6,693 nt of DNA from Sedimentisphaerales bacterium (lineage in GTDB: Bacteria > Planctomycetota > Phycisphaerae > Sedimentisphaerales > Anaerobacaceae), in NCBI GenBank assembly GCA_030630905.1, contig DAOVMB010000140.1, forward strand, positions 1 through 6,693, given 5' to 3'. Below are positions 1 through 4,872 of this stretch, piece after piece. The first letter of the stretch is position 1. The number at the start of each line of letters is the position of its first letter. The notes under the pieces are model-generated. The model was not told where the DNA came from. It saw only the letters and a list, made by a program, of their open reading frames with translations, and searched no databases. A program made the position numbers and the translations under genes.

Positions 1-44
1 ATTTTGCCCTTGTGACGAGGCGTATATGGCTTTGTGGGCAAAAT
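1..44. repeat. 9-bp perfect inverted repeat at window edge
   Basis: ATTTTGCCC at 1-9 is the exact reverse complement of GGGCAAAAT at 36-44, leaving a 26-base loop. No T-tract follows, so it is not a convincing intrinsic terminator. It could be the end of a gene or element lying to the left, or chance. The window boundary prevents judging it. Confidence 0.3.
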
Positions 45-81
45 CACCTAATTTGAAGCGTCCATCACTGACCTACTTTGA

Positions 82-213
82 GTGCCCCTTGACAAATCTA
101 CCGGTCCGCAGACGGCTGAGGGTAAGGACGTTGTCTCGCAAAATGCGCTCAAGCACGGCCTATTCGCTGAGTCGGTAATAAAAGGTGAAAATCCGGCTAA
201 TTACGAAGCATGA
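82..213 (+). pseudogene. N-terminal remnant of a STGP/NALKHGL-type hypothetical protein
   Basis: The frame opened after the TGA at 79-81 reads VPLDKSTGPQTAEGK, then VVSQNALKHGLFAESV, then KGENPANYEA and a TGA stop at 211-213 (43 codons from GTG 82). From memory, the STGP-x-T-x-EGK, NALKHGL and GE(D/N)PA-x-YEA blocks in this order are the N-terminus of a widespread hypothetical-protein family found in planctomycetes and other bacteria. Family members continue well past YEA, so this copy is cut short. No Shine-Dalgarno sequence or ATG is visible upstream, and the frame above 82 has stops at 79 and 49. The likely C-terminal part of the same gene resumes at about 210 in a different frame, which implies an internal deletion with frameshift. 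The function of the family is unknown to me. The alternative is a short real peptide coupled to the next ORF through the ATGA overlap at 210-213, which I think less likely. Confidence 0.55.
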
Positions 214-569
214 TCAAGATAATGAACGAGCTTCAAAGACAACAAATAATGCGTCGAATTGAGCAGCAAGATGTCAACGAGCAGCATAATCCATCCCCAT
301 CCCTAAGGGATGAGGCTGCCACACAGTCTAATTCCCTGTCCCAAAGTGAAACTGTCACCCGGCCGGCGGAAAAACAGGTCGATTTGAAAAAACAAAGCCA
401 ATTTACACCGGCACAAGTTGGCGCAAAGTCTTTTGATAAAGTGGATTACGGCAATAAACCTGCCTGCGGAGCCGAAGAAAACAAAGCCAAACAAAGCCAA
501 TTTCCCGCTTCCGTGCTGACTAAAGGAGCGGGAAAAAGAGAAAAATCGGTTGCAGCAGGGATTGGTTAA
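210..569 (+). CDS. Hypothetical ORF, probable C-terminal fragment of the same decayed gene
   Basis: This is an open frame of 119 codons starting at ATG 210, or in frame at ATG 222. No convincing ribosome binding site is present. Residues 1-22 (MIKIMNELQRQQIMRRIEQQ...) look like a basic amphipathic helix. As I remember it, the STGP/NALKHGL family has a similar ELQR-type helix near its C-terminus. The rest is low-complexity and polar, with KKQSQF at about residues 60-65 and AKQSQF at about 93-98, and YGNKPACGAEE between them. Peptides of this kind recur in translated planctomycete intergenic repeats (recall, not checked). The 82-213 fragment ends exactly where this frame begins, so I read the pair as one gene that lost its central part. 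Pipelines may call it as a free-standing hypothetical protein. Expression as a functional protein is doubtful. Confidence 0.4.
   Translation: MIKIMNELQRQQIMRRIEQQDVNEQHNPSPSLRDEAATQSNSLSQSETVTRPAEKQVDLKKQSQFTPAQVGAKSFDKVDYGNKPACGAEENKAKQSQFPASVLTKGAGKREKSVAAGIG
391..503 (+). repeat. Short dispersed direct repeat encoding KQSQF
   Basis: AACAAAGCCAATTT occurs at 391-404 and again, identical, at 490-503. A shorter copy of its first 11 bases starts at 480, immediately before the second full copy. In the ORF frame the full copies encode K-Q-S-Q-F. The spacing (99 bp) is a multiple of three. Confidence 0.5.
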
Positions 570-702
570 CGGAATGAAGCCTGTTTACGAATCAACGGGC
601 GAGTCGAAACGACCATTAATTTTTGGCTAAGAATAGAGGCGTCAGGGAATGTCTCGACAGCGAAAGAAATAAAAATATTTCAAAAAACAAACAATAGAAA
701 GT

Positions 703-731
703 TTGAATTCTCAAGATCAACCTGCTATTCT
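703..731 (+). promoter_or_regulatory. Putative sigma-70-type promoter for the outer-membrane protein gene
   Basis: TTGAAT (703-708) and TATTCT (726-731) are separated by 17 bp. Each hexamer matches the consensus at 4 of 6 positions. An A/T-rich tract (about 667-700) lies just upstream and could act as an UP-element. Transcription would begin near 738, giving a leader of about 60 bases to the ATG at 800. This is the best candidate between 570 and 800, a stretch in which I see no gene. Confidence 0.4.
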
Positions 732-799
732 ATCGTAAATACAATTTTGCGGCGAAACTGAGCAAATATAGCCATTTAAAAAGAAAGGAAGGAAATGCC

Positions 800-1471
800 A
801 TGAGAATGAAACGAAATGCAATTCTGTTATTGATCTTGTCAATTTTACTTGCTTGTGGAGCGGGGTGTACGGATACCGGAAGATATGCAGTATCGGCAAA
901 AACAAGTACACTGGGACTCGGCGGTGAATTTACTACGGCGGTAAGATCGAATATCAATGCAAGGGTCGGTATCAATGCACTCGACATTGATTTCGACGAC
1001 CAGGAAATAGAGGATGTTGAATTCGATCTTGGAATAGATCTTAGTTCGTATTCAGTACTGGTCGACTGGTATGCCTTCAATAGTTCATTCCGTATTAGCG
1101 GCGGTATTATCTCGATGGACAACGAAGTTGATCTGGAAGCAAGACCAACTGAAGATATCGAGATTGGGGATGTGTACTACACACCCGCTGAAGTAGGCAC
1201 CTTATACGGCAGTATAGAAAGCGATGAAGTAGCCCCTTATATAGGAATAGGCTGGGGTAACCCGCTTACCCACAAGAGAAGGTGGGGATTTACCTGTGAT
1301 TTTGGAGTTGCCTTTACAGACTCTCCTGATGTTACTCTTGCCGCAAGAGGCGGCACGGAGCCTCCGGGATTCGATGAGGAACTGGCCAAGCTAAAGGGCG
1401 ACATAGAAGACTTCTTTGATAAATTTAAACTATATCCGGTTATTGCCGTCAGCTTTTTCTATCGATTCTAA
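800..1471 (+). CDS. Predicted outer-membrane beta-barrel protein, uncharacterised family
   Basis: This is a 223-residue exported protein. The start at ATG 800 follows a strong ribosome binding site, AAGGAAGGA (786-794). Residues 1-5 are basic (MRMKR) and 7-18 form a hydrophobic signal segment. LLAC at 16-19 and a second Cys at 23 leave open whether signal peptidase II or I cuts. The mature part alternates short amphipathic strands with acidic loops: TLGLGGEFTTA (37-47), INARVGIN (52-59), SVLVDWYAF (85-93), FRISGGI (97-103), VAPYIGIGWGN (144-154), FTCDFGVAF (164-172) and a C-terminal strand YPVIAVSFFYRF ending in Phe, as expected for a BAM-recognised barrel. From memory it aligns over its whole length with an uncharacterised outer-membrane protein family common in Proteobacteria that shares LDWxxF, TARP, VGTL, VAPYxGxGWGN and SPDVxLxA blocks. 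Ligand and function are unknown. It is monocistronic by spacing. Confidence 0.75.
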   Translation: MRMKRNAILLLILSILLACGAGCTDTGRYAVSAKTSTLGLGGEFTTAVRSNINARVGINALDIDFDDQEIEDVEFDLGIDLSSYSVLVDWYAFNSSFRISGGIISMDNEVDLEARPTEDIEIGDVYYTPAEVGTLYGSIESDEVAPYIGIGWGNPLTHKRRWGFTCDFGVAFTDSPDVTLAARGGTEPPGFDEELAKLKGDIEDFFDKFKLYPVIAVSFFYRF

Positions 1472-1547
1472 ATGTAGGAGGACTGGTTCAGGCTGTATTT
1501 AGGCCACCATAGGCCGTTTTGGCCGTCTTGTGGAATCCGTACTGAAT

Positions 1548-1694
1548 TTATGTTGCCGTGTCGGGGATTGGTTCTTCGAGAGCCTCGCCGTCTTCTTCGG
1601 CATTATCCTGCGGCTGCTTGTCTTCCGGCGATGAGTGCTTTGGCTGCTTTGATTCGTAAGAATTTTCAACTAATTTTTGCTTCTCCGGCAGACA
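1548..1694 (-). pseudogene. Coding-like acidic open frame, possible gene remnant
   Basis: On the minus strand, 48 sense codons are open from just after a TGA (complement of 1695-1697) to TAA (complement of 1548-1550). The frame has no ATG. The product is hydrophilic and Glu/Pro/Lys-rich (for example KQPKHSSPEDKQ and NAEEDGEALEEP). Many of its codons begin with G and end with G or C, unlike a random antisense frame. It would fit a disordered C-terminal tail of a gene whose upstream part has been lost or frameshifted. I do not recognise it, and it may be fortuitous. Confidence 0.2.
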
Positions 1695-1779
1695 TCATGC
1701 AGAAAAACTTCTCGATCGGCAGAAAAATATTAGAGCACAAATATAATCATATCGTCGTAAGCATTTGTAGTCGAACGAA

Positions 1780-1808
1780 TTAACTTCTTTGGACAACCGT
1801 CCTATAAT
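1780..1808 (+). promoter_or_regulatory. Possible second, upstream promoter
   Basis: TATAAT at 1803-1808 is a perfect -10 hexamer. The hexamer 17 bp upstream is TTAACT (1780-1785), 4 of 6 to consensus. A transcript from here would start near 1815 and read into mraZ with a leader of about 100 bases. It is weaker than the promoter at 1849. Confidence 0.3.
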
Positions 1809-1848
1809 AGAATTTTGGTAAAATCTTTAAAAAAAGTGTTTTTGAATG

Positions 1849-1876
1849 TTGACAAGGTGGTAAAAAGTGGTATAAT
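1849..1876 (+). promoter_or_regulatory. Strong sigma-70-type promoter of the dcw operon
   Basis: TTGACA (1849-1854) and TATAAT (1871-1876) are both perfect consensus hexamers with a 16-bp spacer. TGG at 1868-1870 makes an extended -10. The predicted start is near 1883, giving a leader of about 28 bases before the mraZ ATG at 1912. All six downstream genes are on the same strand with gaps of 3-96 bp, so this promoter probably drives the whole cluster. GTGG boxes overlap its spacer, which suggests repression by MraZ. Confidence 0.8.
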
Positions 1877-1902
1877 CTCCCATCTTGAATAGGTCAAGTG
1901 GG
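1857..1902 (+). promoter_or_regulatory. Candidate MraZ operator boxes (GTGG repeats)
   Basis: GTGGT at 1857-1861 and GTGGT at 1867-1871 lie exactly 10 bp apart, one helical turn, and are separated by AAAAA. A further GTGGG at 1898-1902 lies 31 bp downstream, about three turns on. MraZ in E. coli binds TGGG-type direct repeats with 5-bp spacers upstream of its own gene, and in mollicutes binds AAAGTG-type boxes. AAAAAGTGGT at 1862-1871 resembles both. The first two boxes fall between the -35 and -10 hexamers, so binding should block RNA polymerase. Confidence 0.55.
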
Positions 1903-1911
1903 ACGAATGCC

Positions 1912-2385
1912 ATGCTATTATTAACAGGCGAATATCAGCACGTAGTCGATAACAAAAGCAGAGTCCTAATTTCTAACAAGTTAAGAAACCAGATTGATGT
2001 CGATGAGCACGGCAGCAATTTCTATCTTGTCCTCGGCGCCAACGGCATACTTTGTTTGTACCCTGAGAAATATTTCGAGCAAATAGCCCTTGCTGTCGCA
2101 CCCGGGACCACGGCACCGGATGAGGCCGTAGTGTTCGAGCGAATAAGCTTTGGTTTGTCGAGCAAGATTGAATTAGACGGCCAGGGCAGATTGCTGTTGA
2201 ATGAAATATTGCGAAAGAGAGCCGGATTGAAAGACCACATTACGCTTATCGGCGTAAGAGACCATATCGAGTTGTGGAATAGTGAAAGCTGGGAACAGTA
2301 CGTTTCAGACAATATGGCTCAATATCAGAAACAGATGTCCCAGGCACGGCAGGTTGTCCTGCAAAAACAAAACGAAGAACTTTGA
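1912..2385 (+). CDS. mraZ: Transcriptional regulator MraZ
   Basis: This is a 157-residue member of the MraZ/AbrB-like family, close to the usual length of about 150. It contains the two expected tandem half-domains. The first is TGEYQHVVDNKSRVLI (5-20) with the D-x-K-x-R motif at 13-17. The second is IELDGQGRLLLNEILR (86-101) with D-x-x-G-R at 89-93, followed by AGLKDHITLIGVRDHIELWN. MraZ forms ring-shaped oligomers that bind repeats upstream of the dcw operon and usually repress it. The start at ATG 1912 is chosen because the conserved N-terminus (x-GEY-x-H) begins there. An in-frame TTG at 1885 would add nine atypical residues and lies at the predicted transcript start. The ribosome binding site is weak (GGGA at 1900-1903). 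The gene is first in the cluster, as in most bacteria. The C-terminal tail is Gln-rich and helical. Confidence 0.95.
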   Translation: MLLLTGEYQHVVDNKSRVLISNKLRNQIDVDEHGSNFYLVLGANGILCLYPEKYFEQIALAVAPGTTAPDEAVVFERISFGLSSKIELDGQGRLLLNEILRKRAGLKDHITLIGVRDHIELWNSESWEQYVSDNMAQYQKQMSQARQVVLQKQNEEL

Positions 2386-2409
2386 CTTTTGGAGTGGAGA
2401 CAAGACAGA

Positions 2410-2619
2410 ATGATTGGAACGGATTCAAACCATTGCAGAATTGTTGCTGAAAGTCTCGCCGCTAAAAGAGAGGTTAACGAGCAAACTTTTGCCTCGCTGA
2501 CAATTCTCGATGAAAGGCTGGAGCGATTGAAAAAATTAAACGGGGCTTTTTCCGGCGTTGCATTTTCTCCCGATGCGGAGAAACTTCTAAGTCAGAAGAA
2601 TGCTGTAGCTGTCGGTTGA
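2410..2619 (+). CDS. Small helical protein of unknown function between mraZ and rsmH
   Basis: This is a 69-residue ORF starting at ATG 2410, with GTGGAGA at 2394-2400 as a well-placed ribosome binding site. An in-frame TTG at 2389 is an alternative start but would overlap that site. The gap after mraZ is 24 bp. The protein is soluble, with no signal or membrane segment. Residues about 11-44 are rich in Glu, Lys, Arg and Leu and probably form a long amphipathic helix or short coiled coil, including LTILDERLERLKKLNG (30-45). A Gly/Phe/Pro turn (46-54) and a second short helix follow. I do not recognise a family. The position in the dcw cluster, the ribosome binding site and the balanced composition support a real gene. 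A structural partner of the division or ribosome-maturation products is possible, but that is only inference from context. Confidence 0.65.
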   Translation: MIGTDSNHCRIVAESLAAKREVNEQTFASLTILDERLERLKKLNGAFSGVAFSPDAEKLLSQKNAVAVG

Positions 2620-2715
2620 CTTTAAGTTTTTCATGCGAGTTGAGCAACGAGTGAGGCCCCAATTCACGGGGACACGACAGTAAAAACGGCATATCATATA
2701 TGACATACGAAACAA

Positions 2716-3621
2716 GTGGACGGTTCGATTATAGAGCATACTCCGGTTCTTACCGGCACATTAGCTGAGCAGATAAAATTGCCATCGGATGGCGTGATGG
2801 TCGATGCGACCATAGGACAGGGAGGTCACAGCCTTCTGCTCGGTAAAACTTTGGGCCCTGAGGCAGTTATCGTCGGTCTGGATGTTGATATAAATGCTGT
2901 CCGAAGGGCCCAGATTAATTTAAGGGGGCTTGCCTGTAAGGTTATTCTGCTTCATTCGAATTTTTCTCGAATCAGCGAGCAGCTCCACAAACAGGGCATC
3001 AAAAAGGTTGACCTTATATTAGCAGATTTGGGTGTTAGCTCGGTACAGCTTGCTGATGCCGAATTTGGCCTGAGTTTCCGAACAAATATGCCTCTGGATA
3101 TGAGAATTGACAAAAGATTAAAACGCACCGCAGCCGATATAGTTAATAAATCGGATGAAAAATCTCTGGCTGATTTGATTTACAGCTTCGGTCAGGACAG
3201 GGCCTCGCGACGGATCGCGCGTTTTATTGTCCGGCAACGTGAAATTGAGCCGATAAAAACAACAGGCCAACTGGCACAGATAGTCTGCAAAGCATTTGGT
3301 AAAACAAAGCGAGGCCGAAGAAGCAGAATACATCCGGCAACCAGGACCTTCCAGGCGTTGAGAATTGCAGTCAACGACGAATTGGAAAATTTGAAGAAAC
3401 TGCTCGCTTCGGCGCCGGATTTGCTAAATAAAAATGGTTATATAGCAGTTATCAGCTTTCACAGCCTGGAAGACAGATTAGTCAAAAACGATTTCAGGCA
3501 AAACGAAAAGTCAGGTATTTACAGGATCGTCACGAAAAAGCCGATTATGCCAACACGAGAAGAAATCAAAGAAAATCGGCGGTCAAGAAGTGCAAAATTG
3601 AGAATCGCACAAAAACAATAA
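2716..3621 (+). CDS. rsmH: 16S rRNA (cytosine(1402)-N4)-methyltransferase RsmH (MraW)
   Basis: RsmH uses S-adenosylmethionine to N4-methylate C1402 in the decoding centre of 16S rRNA, in the cytoplasm. The 301-residue length is typical. The expected motifs appear in order: EHTPVL near the N-terminus (7-12), the SAM-binding DATIGQGGHS (30-39), VGLDVD (53-58), SNFSRI (81-86), the catalytic-region DLILADLGVSSVQL (99-112), GLSFR and PLDMRID (118-132), IHPATRTFQALRIAVNDEL (205-223), ISFHSLEDRLVK (246-257) and NRRSRSAKLR near the end. The start is GTG 2716, the only start codon between the in-frame TGA at 2701-2703 and the conserved HTPVL. No Shine-Dalgarno sequence is evident. A 96-bp spacer separates it from the previous ORF, containing a 10-bp palindrome TCATATATGA (2694-2703) just before the start. 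No catalytic motif is missing. Confidence 0.96.
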   Translation: MDGSIIEHTPVLTGTLAEQIKLPSDGVMVDATIGQGGHSLLLGKTLGPEAVIVGLDVDINAVRRAQINLRGLACKVILLHSNFSRISEQLHKQGIKKVDLILADLGVSSVQLADAEFGLSFRTNMPLDMRIDKRLKRTAADIVNKSDEKSLADLIYSFGQDRASRRIARFIVRQREIEPIKTTGQLAQIVCKAFGKTKRGRRSRIHPATRTFQALRIAVNDELENLKKLLASAPDLLNKNGYIAVISFHSLEDRLVKNDFRQNEKSGIYRIVTKKPIMPTREEIKENRRSRSAKLRIAQKQ

Positions 3622-3661
3622 CCTCGTCGTGCAATTCTCATTAAGGAAATGGAGTTTCATT

Positions 3662-4555
3662 ATGACTTCGGATGCGAAGATTGGATTGCTGTTAGGCTTG
3701 GTATTCATATTTATAATTGCATTTGTTATCAATGGACTGCCCCGCTTTCGCAACGTCACAAACGGCAGTGAAATGACCACAAACATGGTCAGCTTACAGA
3801 ATGATACCGAGCCAATCGGGAGCAGGGAACGTCAAGCTCCGGGAGTTTTTGACTGGACCGAGCAAGCTAACGAACAGGCATACGAAGAGAATCAGCCCCC
3901 CCTTGAGCAAAAGGAGGATGTTCGCTTTAAAATACAATTGCCGAATGACATTTCGGTCGCAAAAGACACCTCAATTATGGAAATTGCCGACGAAGTCGAG
4001 TCCACCGTACCCAAACCAGTCGAGCCGGCTCCGCCTGTACAGATTCCTGAAGAAAGAATTGAGATCAAGAAGCCCAAGCCTGCCAGGCCGGCCTGGCCAA
4101 AAGTCTATGTGGTTAGCAAGGATGATACTCTGGCCGATATCGCCAAGAAGTTCTATGGACCTGAGGAAGGCAACAAGAGAGCGAATATCGCGAAGATATT
4201 CGAGGCCAACCGCCAACTGCTGAAAACCGTTGATGCGATCTACGTCGGCCAAAAACTTACAATACCGCCCCTCGTGGCTTCGCAGGCGGATAAGAAAGAA
4301 ACCAAGAGCACCATTGCAGATTCAATATTCGAGAAGGTAAAATCAATTGGCAGGAAGCATCTTTCGACTCGTTCCGACAAAGCAAATCAGAGCGTACCAT
4401 ACGTTGTGCGGGAGGGTGATAATTTATGGCGTATTGCTGCCGATCAGCTTGGAAATGGCAGCCGGTACCGAGAGGTCAGCAAACTCAATGCCAGTATCCT
4501 TAAGGACGAGAATGATCTAACTGTCGGGATGCTCCTGAGAATGCCGGTTCAATAA
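3662..4555 (+). CDS. Membrane-anchored protein with two LysM domains
   Basis: The protein has 297 residues. The start at ATG 3662 has GGAG at 3651-3654, seven bases upstream. An in-frame GTG at 3629 would add 11 residues and has a poorer context. Residues 7-24 (IGLLLGLVFIFIIAFVIN) form a single transmembrane segment with a very short cytoplasmic N-terminus, so the rest should be periplasmic. Residues 30-145 are a polar, Pro/Glu-rich linker. The first LysM (about 146-203) reads KVYVVSKDDTLADIAKKFYG and ends YVGQKLTIPP. The second (about 245-296) reads PYVVREGDNLWRIAADQLGN and ends LTVGMLLRMP. LysM domains bind N-acetylglucosamine in peptidoglycan. No catalytic domain is visible. It sits 40 bp after rsmH and before the FtsL-like gene, so a role in organising peptidoglycan during division is plausible (inference). 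I know of no standard dcw gene of this architecture at this position. Confidence 0.88.
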   Translation: MTSDAKIGLLLGLVFIFIIAFVINGLPRFRNVTNGSEMTTNMVSLQNDTEPIGSRERQAPGVFDWTEQANEQAYEENQPPLEQKEDVRFKIQLPNDISVAKDTSIMEIADEVESTVPKPVEPAPPVQIPEERIEIKKPKPARPAWPKVYVVSKDDTLADIAKKFYGPEEGNKRANIAKIFEANRQLLKTVDAIYVGQKLTIPPLVASQADKKETKSTIADSIFEKVKSIGRKHLSTRSDKANQSVPYVVREGDNLWRIAADQLGNGSRYREVSKLNASILKDENDLTVGMLLRMPVQ

Positions 4556-4565
4556 GGCAACGGCA

Positions 4566-4609
4566 AATCCTTGAGCAGGCCCGGGGCCGAATATTAGATA
4601 TTAAGGATT
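4566..4609 (+). other. Possible three-way-junction RNA structure in the leader of the ftsL-like gene
   Basis: AATCCTT (4566-4572) pairs perfectly with AAGGATT (4603-4609). Two hairpins are nested inside: GGCCC/GGGCC (4578-4582 with 4584-4588, realistically a 4-bp stem with a 3-base loop) and AATAT/ATATT (4590-4594 with 4598-4602). The element occupies half of the 86-bp gap between the LysM and ftsL-like genes. No T-tract follows, so it is not a standard terminator. It could be a processing or translational-control element, or a dispersed repeat. Confidence 0.4.
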
Positions 4610-4641
4610 GAACCCTGAACGAATAACGATACACGTTTACA

Positions 4642-4869
4642 ATGTCCCAGTTTCGTTTTGTTTTTGTTGTATTTTGTTTTACGGCTGTTCTGATATTTGC
4701 CGTTAATCTGCGTAGTGCCAAAGATCGTATTTTCTATGAGCGTTGTGCATGCGACGTCGATATTAGCCGATTGAAACAGGAGCTTGGCACCAAGCAGTTA
4801 TTGCTGGAAGGCTTGATCAATCCTGCCGCGATTTCACAGCGTGTTGACGAATCAAATACTGACGATTAA
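4642..4869 (+). CDS. FtsL-like small bitopic division protein
   Basis: The protein has 75 residues starting at ATG 4642, and no ribosome binding site is evident. Residues 4-22 (FRFVFVVFCFTAVLIFAVN) form one transmembrane segment. Residues 24-58 are charged, with leucines spaced as in a coiled coil (for example ISRLKQELGTKQLLLEG). The end, INPAAISQRV (59-68), occupies the place where canonical FtsL has a similar SPERIExIA-type motif. A short cytoplasmic tail, one membrane pass and a periplasmic coiled coil, directly before ftsI, is the FtsL arrangement. FtsL joins FtsB and FtsQ and activates the FtsW-FtsI synthase. Sequence identity to known FtsL is not obvious by eye, so the assignment rests on topology and synteny. 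At 75 residues it is shorter than most FtsL (about 90-120). It shares the reading frame of ftsI. Confidence 0.65.
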   Translation: MSQFRFVFVVFCFTAVLIFAVNLRSAKDRIFYERCACDVDISRLKQELGTKQLLLEGLINPAAISQRVDESNTDD

Positions 4870-4872
4870 AAG

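Larger units (their letters stand above)
1472..1848. other. Intergenic region without a convincing gene
   Basis: This gap of nearly 400 bases separates the outer-membrane protein gene from the mraZ promoter. It contains three GGCC tetranucleotides (1502, 1512, 1521) that could form small hairpins but have no T-tract, and a short direct repeat GGCCGT at 1512 and 1521. GCAGAAAAA occurs twice, 20 bp apart (1699-1707 and 1719-1727). The translation of the minus strand near 1490-1545 (GFHKTAK...) resembles peptides I recall from planctomycete intergenic repeats. The plus-strand ORF at 1550-1783 has no ribosome binding site and no recognisable similarity, so I regard it as spurious. Confidence 0.5.

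Noticed and set aside
1..178. Open frame at window start in frame 2 (58 codons)
   Set aside because: It overlaps the recognisable STGP/NALKHGL reading in frame 1, and its Arg/Ser-rich end is a shifted reading of that segment.
730..1122. 130-codon minus-strand ORF opposite the outer-membrane protein gene
   Set aside because: It is fully antisense to a gene with a strong ribosome binding site, signal peptide and family pattern, and its translation shows no recognisable domain.
1502..1524. GGCC hairpins as terminator of the outer-membrane protein gene
   Set aside because: The stems are only 4 bp and no T-tract follows.
1550..1783. 77-codon plus-strand ORF in the gap before mraZ
   Set aside because: There is no ribosome binding site, the Arg/Ala/Leu-rich start looks like an antisense reading of the acidic minus-strand frame, and no similarity is recognised.
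2616..2645. TTGACT at the end of the 69-residue ORF as a promoter for rsmH
   Set aside because: No acceptable -10 hexamer lies 15-19 bp downstream.
2655..2680. CCCC/GGGG inverted repeat near AATTCACGGGGACA as a mobile-element end
   Set aside because: It is only a 4-bp stem. It vaguely recalls repeats flanking REP-associated transposases, but no second end or transposase is present.
3801..4223. 140-codon ORF overlapping the LysM gene in another frame
   Set aside because: It is rich in Ser, Arg and Pro from a frame-shifted reading of the LysM gene, which has clear domains and a ribosome binding site.
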